A DNA stretch of 16,808 nucleotides, taken from assembly GCA_946803715.1 (NCBI GenBank), contig CAMPET010000030.1, forward strand, positions 371,880-388,687, in the 5' to 3' direction. Positions 1-10,132 of the stretch are shown in pieces (positions within the stretch are counted from its first letter, which is position 1; each line of letters begins with the position of its first letter). This DNA comes from Beroe ovata. Its lineage: Eukaryota > Ctenophora > Nuda > Beroida > Beroidae. The position numbers and the translations under genes are program-made. A model generated the notes under the pieces. That model did not search any database and was not told where the DNA came from. It was given only the letters and a program-made list of their open reading frames with translations.

Positions 1-1
1 A

Positions 2-2881
2 GATAATGCTAGATTGGAAGCTGAAGAAAAGGCTAGATTGGAGGCTGAAGAAAAGGCCCGGCTTGAAGCTGAAGAAAAGGCCCGACTAGAAGCTGAAGAG
101 AAAGCTAGATTGGAAGCTGAAGAGAAAGCAAGATTGGAAGCTGAAGAGAAAGCAAGATTGGAAGCTGAAGGGAAAGCAAGATTGGCAGCAATAGAGAAAG
201 CTCGCTTAGAGGCGGAACTTGCTGAGCAACGGTTACGAGAAGAAGAGGAGCGCATAGCCATGTTACAGCAAAAAGAAGAGGAAGCAAGGAGATTGCGAGA
301 GGAAGAAGGTAATGACCTTCAGTTTTTTTTAAAACACGAATCTCACTGAGCTCATTCAACTATCACTAGTAAAGCAATATATTATATAGATAACTAAATC
401 AAAGATATAACCTGCAGAGAGACTTGCATTGGAACTTTTCGAAGAACAGCAAGAAGCGGAGAGGAAAGCTGCAGAGAAAGAGGCTGCAAGAGAAGAAGGT
501 GAATCAAAATATGAATCTTGGACCAACAGGCTGTTGGGAACAGCTTGATATTGATTATTGCAAGTGATATATATTTTGTTTGTATCCGTCATTGATAACT
601 TTTATTATACTCATAGCTCAACGTAAGCTTGAAGAAGAAACTGCACTTGCTCGAGCTAGGGAAGAAGCGGCTAACCGGGCGCAGAAAGAGATGCATTTGA
701 AAAACCAAGACCTTGCAGAAAAAGAATACCAAGCTGCAAAGGCTGCTGAACTGCAAGCTGAAGCATCAGTTCGAGATTCAAAGGTTGAGAAAATTTCCAA
801 AAACCCAAACTTCCAAAAATAATGCTCCCCAAAAATTATCGTCTTTCTGCACGTAAACTTAGCTCTCTCATTAAAAGATACTCCAACAGAGTGACAGGGA
901 ACTCGAGATAGCTAACAGGATGAGAGATGGAGCCCTCCAACGAGCAGACAGGGCCACAATCAATAAGGATCTTGCAGATGCTACAGTCACTCGGGACGTT
1001 AAGGTCCTCAAACCTGTTATCAGTAAAGCAGAGAAGAAGAGAGTGAGTGGCACAGAGAACTACCTCCTTCAAGCCAAGAAGCTGTATGAGCAGCTACAAG
1101 CAGCCACTCAGCTCCAGGGTGCTACATTCGACAGAAGGATAGCAGACATAGAAGCTGCTATACATGCCATAAAGAAGGGTGGCTTCGAGACACTGCTCGC
1201 TGTGGAACTCCTAGAAGCACAGGTAATTATAAATTCCATATCCAACTTAACTAATCTCCCCTCAGCCACTACGTGAGGTGAGTAGTGTTATAAAGAAGTA
1301 TGTGAAGCACAATCGACCCATCAAGAAGATTGTGGATGGAACTCTGACTGAGGTAATCCGAGAAGTAGAGAACATCCTCTCGAGTCCTCAGCCGGAGGCA
1401 GTGGCAAGGCAAGCTGAGGTATTACATGTTAAATGTTCAAAGAAGAGATCCAGTATGATCGGAATCCAGGATCACTATTCATCATGTTAGCTGGATGGCA
1501 GATGTGGTAATCTGTGAAGACACATATGTTTTTGTTGCTGAATATTGAAACATGAAAGGTGAAATATAATGTAGGGCTCCGCATATAAAAGGCATAAGGG
1601 ACATTAACTTATTCAATATTCTCTTGTACCAGGCCCTATTTAGCAGGTCTACTAAAAGTTCCGTTCAAAGAGTTTGAATTTTAGTAAATGTCTAAGCATC
1701 ATCAACAATTGTGTCAACTAAATCATTGAAGAGAGAAGTTATAGAATACTTTTTTCAAATATATCTTTTGTTAAAACATCTCTGAGGACTATATTGACTG
1801 AAGTTTCCCCATAGGTTCTGCTGAAGAAACTGCAAAGAATCCAGAAAGCTGCACTGGAGGTTCAGAAGTTGTCGCAACAGACCATTGCAATATTGAAGAG
1901 TTACAACAGACCTCCTGATGTGGTCGTTCAGGTAATTTAACAAGCAATGCATTGACTGACACATCACACAGCGCAATATGCCTTCGACTTCTAACCACCA
2001 TTGTTGCCTTAGTTAGTAATCCTTAGTAGTAATCCTTAGTAATCCTTAGTGTTTCCTGAGAAATATGCATAACTCTTTGAACACTAAACAGGTAATGAGG
2101 TCAGTGTTTTTGTTGCTCGGCAACACTTCACAAGAGTTAGACAGTTGGCCAGATATCGTTATACAACTCAACAAGATCGGTAAAGACAACACTAAACGTC
2201 GGATTCAATGTAGAATACCCGAGGACATTGATCACCAGGCAGCTAAAAAGGTGATTTTTTCAATTCTTGTCTCGAATGTTAATGTTATGATTGTTTGTGA
2301 ACTATCCCTCAATCCTCTCATGGACAATAGCACTGACAAGACGTTACGACTACCTATGATTCAGGTTGAGCTGATTCTCTGCAAGTATGATGAAGAGCTA
2401 GTTTTCGATACCACACAAGCTCTTGGCGTTTTCTATAACTGGGTGAGTGCAATTAATTCATGCCATTTCAACCTCTCATAAAATCTACCTGATGTTCATT
2501 GCACATTACACAATGCACATAGAGAAAAGTATGCTGGTTGCAAAATTTGTTAAACAGGAATAAGGCAACTTTTTTTCCATTCAGGCCGAATGTATAGCTG
2601 ACGAACGGCTTGCATTACCGGAAGTGTTGACAGAGAAACACAAGTCTAGCGGACTGTTCGGAGCAGCTAGACCTCCCCCCTTACCGCAAGGTGGTCTCAC
2701 AGGGAGTGGTGAGGCGGCATCAGGGAAGAAGAAAAAATCCTCTAAACCGACCCCTGCAACTAGTTCTGGTAAAGAGAAGAAGGAGAAAAAGAAAAAGAAA
2801 GGAGGGAAATCGGAAGGGATGAGAGTTGGAGCTGATCAAAGCATGCCACCTCCACCTAAATTCCTATTCAATGAGCGGTAG
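2..2881 (+). CDS. Coiled-coil protein with a dynein-stalk-head-like domain (5' partial, nine exons)
   Basis: Exons read as 2-308, 418-498, 617-783, 890-1222, 1266-1418, 1815-1931, 2092-2250, 2365-2442 and 2585-2881. All junctions are GT-AG, and the join stays in frame for 563 codons to TAG at 2879-2881. The 5' end is missing. Residues 1 to about 190 are a Glu/Lys/Arg/Ala-rich helix starting with eight LEAEEKAR-type octapeptides. Residues about 190-380 continue as coiled coil. Exons 6-8 (about 348-465) follow the dynein heavy-chain stalk pattern: a helix ending [15 protein letters not shown], then a VFLLLG stretch, a Trp, and a final helix ending in FYNW, matching the PP-V, LLG and S-aa-l-W landmarks of the microtubule-binding head. 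No second stalk helix or AAA module follows. The tail is Lys-rich, then [12 protein letters not shown] microtubule or ciliary role is inferred. The exon chain is well supported; the dynein-like assignment is from pattern only. Confidence 0.8.
14..205 (+). repeat. 24-bp coding minisatellite (LEAEEKAR octapeptides)
   Basis: Eight in-frame 24-bp units encode LEAEEKAR. The first six are nearly identical in protein, the seventh has E to G, and the eighth reads LAAIEKAR. The period of eight does not fit a classical heptad. Alternating acidic and basic residues fit a single stable alpha-helix (ER/K type). The array probably extends upstream of the window, because DNAR precedes it in frame. Confidence 0.9.
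2015..2050 (+). repeat. Short tandem repeat AGTAATCCTT in an intron
   Basis: AGTAATCCTT occurs at 2015-2024, 2028-2037 and 2038-2047, followed by AGT. It lies in the intron between the exons ending at 1931 and starting at 2092 of the first gene, and has no visible coding effect. Confidence 0.85.
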
Positions 2882-3706
2882 AAGTTATAATCAGAGACAA
2901 ACTTGAATGAAGCGTATTATATTTCAAAAGACAGGAGCTGTAAGAATCGGAGTCGAAGCGCAGTCGAAACTAAGGCTCATGCTGATGCGAGCATATCATT
3001 CTGCTGATTCAAACTTCAGGAACGTTGGACGGATATCATATAATATAGTTGTGCTGTGTTAAGCTCATCACTTTTCCAGATGTGACAACGTGCAGTGCAA
3101 GTGACCAATGAAGTTTTGACTATGAAAATGACATATTCAAGAAAATTATAAAATTTGCGGCAAGAAACCTTCCCCATGCTTGTTTTTCCAAACCTTTTGA
3201 TACCAAACTAATTTAGTCAGCAGTCACCTATACAGCTGTAATTGCAGGTGTTCATTCCGAGCTTGCAACGATGATTTTATATGATCTGCATATTGATAAC
3301 TTATTTGACTTTTTACGAGTTTTTATGTAAATACTGTACAAATTTGATACATTTTTACATTTTTTATTTCATCAATACCTGAACGTTATCTTGCTTACTT
3401 AAGTCCACATGAAAAGTATAGTCAGTTGTAAATAATGGGGAGAGCTCGCAGTATACCTACTTCAAGTGTGACTGTAAGACTTAGATGCTTGTTAGTGACT
3501 CTCTAGTCTCAAACAAAACTGAGTGTAGCAAGCAGACTAAGCATCACGCATATCATTTTTCACACACTTTAGTAACATAGGTGTGACTATTAGTGGTCAA
3601 ACTGAATCCTGAAGTCCTGTGGAAGCTCGATCCTGGTCCCCGTCGCGACCTCGTGTATCCAGATTCTCTAAACCTTTAATTTCATGATCATATGCAGTAA
3701 ATAAGC
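2882..3706 (+). other. Probable 3'UTR of the stalk-like gene, with two Pumilio-type sites
   Basis: This AT-rich stretch after the TAG has no ORF worth calling. It holds two exact TGTAAATA words, at 3326-3333 and 3427-3434, the core recognised by PUF/Pumilio repressors in many animals. The 3'UTR assignment rests on the absence of coding signal and on the first clear AATAAA at 3707. PUF binding is inferred from the words alone. Confidence 0.45.
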
Positions 3707-3712
3707 AATAAA
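3707..3712 (+). terminator. Candidate polyadenylation signal AATAAA
   Basis: This is the first canonical AATAAA downstream of the TAG at 2881. It would give a 3'UTR of roughly 0.85 kb. No cleavage site can be seen from sequence alone. Confidence 0.4.
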
Positions 3713-4024
3713 TGTCACGTCACCACACACACACACCTTATAATGGAGTGCCATACGCCACGAAAACGATGCCACTAAGTTGTGAATGTACAGCTGTTCA
3801 TGTGTTATCAAAGATGCCACCCCCTCACAATGTCATATCTGATGATCGGTTGTCAGAGAAAATGAAATTATTTCACCTGGAGGCTGAAACAAACCCATAA
3901 GTTGGTGAGTAGTTTGAATACTACAATTCTACTCCTATGTCGTACAGTTATATTTACCTACACAGTTATTTTTGAGGGGTTGTTTCACCAGTTTTCACTA
4001 CGGATCATTTGAGATGGGCCAATT
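3713..4024. other. Intergenic region and likely 5' flank or 5'UTR of the Wnt gene
   Basis: A short CA microsatellite sits at about 3724-3736. A 62-codon frame from 3712 resembles nothing I know. A GTGAGT at 3904 and a CAG at about 3990 could bound a 5'UTR intron of the downstream Wnt gene, but this is speculative. No clear core promoter element stands out. Confidence 0.3.
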
Positions 4025-6093
4025 ATGTCTCTACCCTTCCTAACACAATTCTTCCTGTCATTGCTGATCATCACATCAGTCTCTGCTGCAGCTCGTGGCT
4101 CACAAAGACCGTGGCTGTAAGTTCTGCACTACCATTTCGGTCATCGGTGGAGAGCTGGATAATCTGGAAAGATTGTTATCCTAATGTTCATGATTAACTC
4201 TTGGTTAGATGGTTACAAATGTCCAACATTTTGTAACCAAGTTATGATTCATGCGGCTATAATTCACTATTGCTCTTGGTCACTTAGAGCCGACGGTTTG
4301 GAGTTGAGAGCAGTGAAGTCGCGTTGTGAAGACCTAACTGACTTGAACCAACATCAGACACATCTTTGCAACCAGAGATGTAAGACTAAGAGTGAGATAT
4401 AAGTTTCACCAGCGCATTTGAAATTCCTCAATTCTACTGATACACCACTATCTCACTATAGCATATGTTAGATACTTTGTTGTGCACAGGGGACACAGAA
4501 CTGAAGCTGAGTGATGCCGCAGAAATGGCACATTCGGAGTGCAAGGAGGAATTCAAGTTTCAGAGATGGAACTGCTCTACTGAAAACATAAGCCACCTCT
4601 ACATGAGTGAGTATGATAGTAGACAAGGGGTTTGCCAATCACCATAATTAAGAAATAAGCTGCACCCCAAATTCGCATAATCCCTTGTATTGGTTCTATT
4701 CCCTCCGGACAAGTAGATAGGTAGCTATCCGAAGTGCTCGGAAGGTATTTTGGCATGATAATTATGCTTTTCGTAGCCCGAACTGCATTCCCACAATCTC
4801 AGTGACAAGGGAGACGAGTTTCGTGACTGCGATCGGCTCTGCTGCCATAGTTCACCAGATAGCACGAGACTGTGCAGATGGTGCTATCACAGCTTGTGGG
4901 TGTGGCGTAAACCATGAATACAGTGAGTTAGATTTACCTTACTTCCATATAGGCTCCGCTCAACAAGTTTCATTTGTTCAGCAGCTACTGCCCATGATTG
5001 AGGAGAATTAAGAACTCAAAATGGTCATATTCTATCCACTCTTTATTCATCGTTATGCCAGGTACAGCATGTGATGACAATATCAACTACGGGACAGTAT
5101 TTGCGCGGCAATACTTGGACACACCTCTGACATATGCCACAGCACATGGCGAGGATCAGAGGATCATGGGTCGAAGAGACAGTCTTATCAGAACAGCAGT
5201 TACCATACACAACAACAACGCAGGGAGGCAGGTTAGAGACAGAGTCAGTCTTATTGCACAACACAATGTTTGTTAGGGTTGAAAAAATAGAGTTGAAGCA
5301 TTTTAATTTAGCTTTAGACCCCTTCAGATAGTGGGAGACACCGCTCAGACGAAGTGCAAGTGCTATGGTTTGTCTGGGTCTTGTACCACATTAATCTGCT
5401 ACAAGCAAGTTGCGCAATTCCACAAGGTCTTCCCGCGGAACCTAAATACCACATCGATCTATAACAAATAAATTTGATGAATGCTTGAAATTTGGTGAAT
5501 GCTAGGCACATATCATGTTTTTCATCAAAAAGTTTTTTTATATGTTAAAGATAGGAAAAACGATCCTGGAGAGATACAACGATGCAGTGAAGGTGAGGAC
5601 TCTCTTCTCGCCAAGAAGGAATACAAAACTAGCATACATGGACGAATCTCCTGACTTTTGTATAGTAAGTCCCGTGGATATAATCATATCGCGGATCGCC
5701 GCAAGGATTACCAATGGAACTGGAAGCATGAGACGTTTAACTGAGCATCTTTCAGCAAAACGCGAGCCTGGGTGTCCAAGGAACTGGGGGTAGACCATGC
5801 TTACCACATCACTCGAGATCACCGGGTGTTAACTCATACAATGCGAGTTCGCATGCTTCATGCGATACTCTGTGTTGCGGCAAGGGGTACAACAAACACA
5901 TTGACACTTCCACTCGGTCATGCAAGTGAGATTCAGACATTATGTTCCCAACCCATTTGCATTATAAGGAGCTGTCTACATATCCAATCCTAACTCCTAC
6001 CCTAATTGCAGTTGTGTTTTTGAGTGGAGGACGATCAACTTGGTCTGTGAAAAGTGTCTGGAGAAAATACCAAGCTACACCTGCACCAAGTGA
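4025..6093 (+). CDS. Wnt family secreted ligand, complete, nine exons
   Basis: Exons: 4025-4116, 4288-4379, 4490-4606, 4803-4922, 5062-5231, 5328-5426, 5551-5664, 5756-5925, 6012-6093. Introns are 86-196 bp, all GT-AG, and the join gives 351 codons, normal for Wnt. Residues 1 to about 22 form a signal peptide (LTQFFLSLLIITSVSA). Family landmarks in order: CEDL..L..HQTHLC (44-57), SECKEEFKFQRWNCS (77-91), RETSFVTAI..A, ACGC, CDDNINYG, HNNNAGR, CKCYGLSGSC (207-216, the thumb segment carrying the lipid-modified Ser), SPDFC, GTGGRPC, SCDTLCCGKGYN and a Cys-rich end CEKC..KIPSYTC. I count 22 Cys. NXS/T sites include NCS, NIS and two NAS. The usual WCC near the C-terminus is WRT (330-332). The subfamily cannot be assigned by eye. 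Wnts act extracellularly through Frizzled and LRP receptors. The donor after 5426 (AAG|GTCTTC) is weak, but the join restores the family pattern F-x-x-I-G. Confidence 0.95.
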
Positions 6094-6792
6094 CCAATAA
6101 TAACAGTACCATGTGGATTAAGGATTTTGCAAGGGTCAGCTATCGCAAGTGTGCCGGTACTGAAACCAACAACAAATGGCTCGGGAGCCCATCCCCCCCA
6201 ATGAGTTAATTATAACTTGGTATCATCAAGTGCGAATATTAGAACCAGCTGAACACTTAGCTATCACAAGATTCTATAGATACATTTTTGCTTCATTGAT
6301 AATCAAATATATCATGCATTAACTTCATCTAAATCTTTCAGTGTGTGATAACACAGTGTGTGATAACAGATACAATCTTACCTTTTACTGCTATTCCTGA
6401 GTCTCCTTTCTCCGAAATTTCCTCATCGACTTCACTGGATGCCCTACGGTAGTTCGATTAAAGAAGAATATAGACGGGTGAAATTCTCGAAAAATCTATC
6501 TATGACAATTGATACTGGATTATAAGCATGTGCAAGGTACATTAATTATGATAGGCACATGCTAAATAATCTAGAATCGATTATATCATTAACCTCTCGG
6601 GAAGCGGCCAGGACAAACAAATAAAAGAAATGCACTTTGATTTGACCCTTTCAATAGGTACCAATCAGTTAAATAAATGGTGCGGTTTGAACAGTTAACT
6701 TTACTGGACAGAAGCCATCATCATTTGCCGAAAAACTCAAAGTAATGAGCGATGAGATCAGCCTCTGCACAATCCACATAATATTTGATATT
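6094..6792. other. Intergenic region between convergent genes (two putative 3'UTRs)
   Basis: No coding signal is seen. The region should hold the 3'UTR of Wnt from the left and of the sulfotransferase from the right. Plus-strand AATAAA words at 6620-6625 and 6672-6677 could serve Wnt. I see no TTTATT (minus-strand AATAAA) for the other gene, so its poly(A) signal is not located. Confidence 0.5.
6339..6368 (+). repeat. Perfect 15-bp tandem duplication
   Basis: CAGTGTGTGATAACA occurs at 6339-6353 and again directly at 6354-6368. It lies in the gap between the convergent genes and looks like a simple slippage duplication. Confidence 0.9.
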
Positions 6793-8038
6793 TCATGAGT
6801 ATCCATACAAAACACGGTCATCATTCAGGAAAGTAGCTAGCTCCCTATTGTATTTGCTGTAAAACTCCTGTAAGAGCAAGGCTGTCTCCTCAAACATGTC
6901 TCCCTTGGAGATGTCCCATTTATGTCTCGAATTTTCCTTCGGACTATTTTCAATGAAATACCGCAGGTCTTGCTCGTTGGGTTGCGATAACCCCAGGAAA
7001 CGGTATATTCCCAGCATGGTTTCCACAGGAAAAGACGCATACTCCTCCATGTGTATTACCAAGAGATTGTCACCAAATCGTATCTTCCAGTCTCTGATGA
7101 AGCAGATGTAGATACCGACACTCAGTCGAACTCTATTACTGTTGCTCTCATCATAGCAACACCAGCGCAGTGACTTGCCTGTTGCAAGGCAGCGATTAAA
7201 ATGGTTAATTTCCCGTGCAACATCCCTACTGAAGGAATCTGGAGTCCTGTTCTCCGACTCCCGCCCAAAGTACAGATAGTCGGAATAGAGTCGTCTGACG
7301 GGATCCCTTACTGCCACGAGGACCTTCGCAGCAGGTGTCAGGGTGTATATTAGGTCGGCAGTGGTGTAGGGTGGCTCGGTGGCCCATGGGAAGCGGCGCT
7401 GCCACCCCACTAAATTCCACATCAAGGACTGAGACCCGTCAACAATGAGGGAGGACCTGGTCAACTCCCCCGTACTCCTGAACTTATCCAGGTAGCTGGT
7501 GAAATGCATCCAGGGCAGGTACTGATTCCCTAGTCTCGATGTGGTCCAGTAGTGATACTCCTTGGGGACTGAGGAAATGACATCGTGATGCCAGGCCAGC
7601 TTCTTGTGTATGTCTGTGGAGCCAGACTTGGGTATTCCACCAAGATACACACTTGGCAGACAATATAGACCAGATTCAGTGGAACGCCAACAGAAACTCC
7701 TGTAGCCGGGTAGAAACTGATCGGGAATCATGTTGAAAATATCAGGTGAGTCCAGATGCATAGCAGATATGTTGAAAGAGTGGTAACTAGGTTCTGAGTG
7801 CAGAACTCTGATTGGTGTGTGATGACCGCGGAGAAGAAGTATAACCCCAACAACTGTGACAATGAATATCACACAGGTAACCTGAGAAGTTCGAGGCTGT
7901 AGACAATATTTTGGAAATTCAAATGAAATGTTGCATTAATTCTCATCAGATCAAAAAGAAAGCTTGAACAATAATACTGTGCCTTACCCTCGATAATTTA
8001 AGGCTAAACCCCAATCTTCCAGTATTCGTAAAAAGCAT
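6793..8038 (-). CDS. Golgi-type carbohydrate sulfotransferase, CHST15-like, two exons
   Basis: The main exon is 7881-6793, stop at 6795-6793. A 17-codon first exon at 8038-7988 starts at ATG (8038-8036), reads MLFTNTGRLGFSLKLSR and ends at GTAAGG; joining it in phase 0 at the CAG before 7881 gives 379 residues. The main exon has no upstream in-frame ATG before a TAA, which is why I add the small exon. Residues about 18-34 (VTCVIFIVTVVGVILLL) form a signal anchor, so a type II Golgi membrane protein. IPKSGST (about 100-106) is the 5'-phosphosulfate loop for PAPS, and RDPVRRLYSDY (about 209-219) is the 3'-phosphate site. FCW..CLP before the loop and YHYWTT after it recall CHST15 (GalNAc 4-sulfate 6-O-sulfotransferase), which acts on chondroitin sulfate. 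NIS and NRT are possible N-glycosylation sites. The sulfotransferase fold is firm; the acceptor is not. A second acceptor (TCTACAG) slightly upstream would add a few residues. Confidence 0.9.
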
Positions 8039-9585
8039 TATCTTTTAAGTTAAAATTAAATGGAAAGTTAAATGGAGTTCAGAGCACAAGCTCTACATAT
8101 TGTGTACTTCATGATAATGAACACGGTAGATTACATTTTTATATTTGCATAAAAACCTTCATGGTTGACACCTCACAAAAGTATACCTACACTACTAACT
8201 GTATAAATGATCTAATAAGCGAATAGGACAATAACTCCACAGTCCGCATCAAGTTTAGATTCTTTGTGGTTGAATTTGTATAGAACTCCAAGAATGTAGA
8301 GTAACAAAGAGCTTTTGCAGTGGTTTTGTCTAAAATGTATTGTCATCTAAAAACAATTAACATATGGCATCCATCTGATCAGGTGACTCATAAACGCTGC
8401 TAAATAAGCTCAAAAACTACATAACATAAACCAATTACCAGGTTTATAAACTGACCGCTGCAGCTTTAGTAGATCGTAAGATTGTTGTGAGTATTGAAGT
8501 GCACTCTTCTATTACGATTTACAGTAACGACTGGAGGTTATCTATACTGAGCTGTGAGTGTACTCAAAAGCATCCCTCCATGACAGTATGATATGAAGTT
8601 TGCAGCAATGCAGCATGATATCCAGCTGCAGTTGAACCATCTCAAGATGTACCATCCTCATTTCCCATGCTCATTGCACAGAGATCTTCCTCCGATCCAA
8701 CTACAGAATGCAATTACTTTTTTATTTGCGAAAAGGTGTGCAATCATTCCAAGGATTGCACATGGATTTCCATATTATACTGAGTGTAAAATCTAGTAAG
8801 TACAGCGCTAGTATTATAATACAGCTATATACTTGCAGTTCTTCTTCACCTTGCAGTATATTGTCTTTCACTTTGCGGCTTGCGTTGATAATTCCAGCAT
8901 CATACTTCCTACTATAAGCTCATGTTATCCACACAAAAGCAGTTTCCACATGTTCCACAGAAAATCAAACAGAGGCTTGAAAATTCACGGCTCGGAACAT
9001 AATCGAATTATAAATCAAAGGGCAGATAAGTCTTGTGCCGGTTCACGGTTGAGTGAAGGGGAATTACCGCTCTTAATATATGGAGGAGTAACTAAATGGG
9101 TGAAACATCTGCATTTCCCTACGATTACCACGTGTTGCTAGCTGGCATGTGTACAGGTCGTTCCCTAATTCTTGTCAGCAGGATGTCAGACATTAAGCCA
9201 GCTGCTATGATTCACAGGGGAGACCGCGATTATAGCACACGTCTCCCTCTCTAATGATAGATTTTAAACTCCGCTCATCACAGGACTTTCTTCATCTCTG
9301 TAATTTATGTTTTGAGGTTTGGTGCATTGTGATCTAACGCCATGAGCTTCCTGGTATATTGTTCACTACTACATTTGCACGCCACGTATGATGTTGTTGA
9401 TAACTACACATGAACTTTTTACACATGTCTTATCAGCACATAAGCTGTGATTCGTACTATATCACAATTCACCACCCCAAGAGGTTTCGCATAACTCATT
9501 ATGTTCTTGTGATGGGAGTCATATACCCCCTCTCCATAACTCACGATGTGTCAGATGATGATTAGCCACATATTCCTCCGTTTGT

Positions 9586-9609
9586 ATGCGTGTGTGCGTG
9601 TGTGCGTGT
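9586..9609 (+). repeat. GT/GC-rich microsatellite
   Basis: Imperfect run of GCGTGTGT units in the gene-free interval. Confidence 0.8.
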
Positions 9610-9669
9610 TCACTATAAACTGCCACAGCATTTCCTATTAGATGTTCAGGGACATATGTGTGTCGCAAT

Positions 9670-9686
9670 GTTATGTCCGACATAAC
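9670..9686. repeat. Short perfect palindrome
   Basis: GTTATGTC, one C, then GACATAAC: 8-bp arms around a single base. It could be a dimer-binding site or chance; its length is modest. Confidence 0.6.
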
Positions 9687-10107
9687 TGCTGATCGCTAAT
9701 ATATTATGCAACACGGTGCGCGCATTGTCACTCTTATTATGCTCACTTGTTACATATTGTCACTCCTCATTTTGTATTGAAAATGGCCGGGTGCGGTGGG
9801 GAGGTTACCGCAGTCCAAGATGGTCATGTGTACGTGTTTTAGTATCATTAAGCTAGCTCCACACTCCAGCGATTCAACTTGGAACAGCAGAAAATTCCAC
9901 AGAACGGCATTCCGATATTATGAATCTAATAAAATTCCCGAATCTTTCACATAATATGTAATGGTTAGCAGCTGTACTGCTCTGTCATGGGGAATTCATT
10001 CCAGCGTGACCAAGATGAAGAGAATATTTCATCAAATTTGGATTCATCACATATTTCTCATCACACATCACGGTTACACTAACATATGCGTCAAGGTGGC
10101 TATAGGA

Positions 10108-10132
10108 TGAGTGTCATTACTGATGACACTCA
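10108..10132. repeat. Perfect 10-bp inverted repeat with 5-nt loop
   Basis: TGAGTGTCAT and ATGACACTCA flank TACTG. The sequence could form a stem-loop or a palindromic protein site. Nothing around it suggests a transposon end or an RNA gene. Confidence 0.75.

Noticed and set aside
105-359. Leu-rich minus-strand frame
   Set aside because: It is the antisense shadow of the LEAEEKAR coding repeat.
3712-3900. 62-codon open frame before the Wnt gene
   Set aside because: It starts inside the AATAAA region and a CA microsatellite and shows no motif. It may be part of a 5'UTR but is not supported as coding.
8593-9141. Three overlapping plus-strand open frames of 67-102 codons
   Set aside because: None of them shows a known motif, and their splice signals do not chain into a longer protein.
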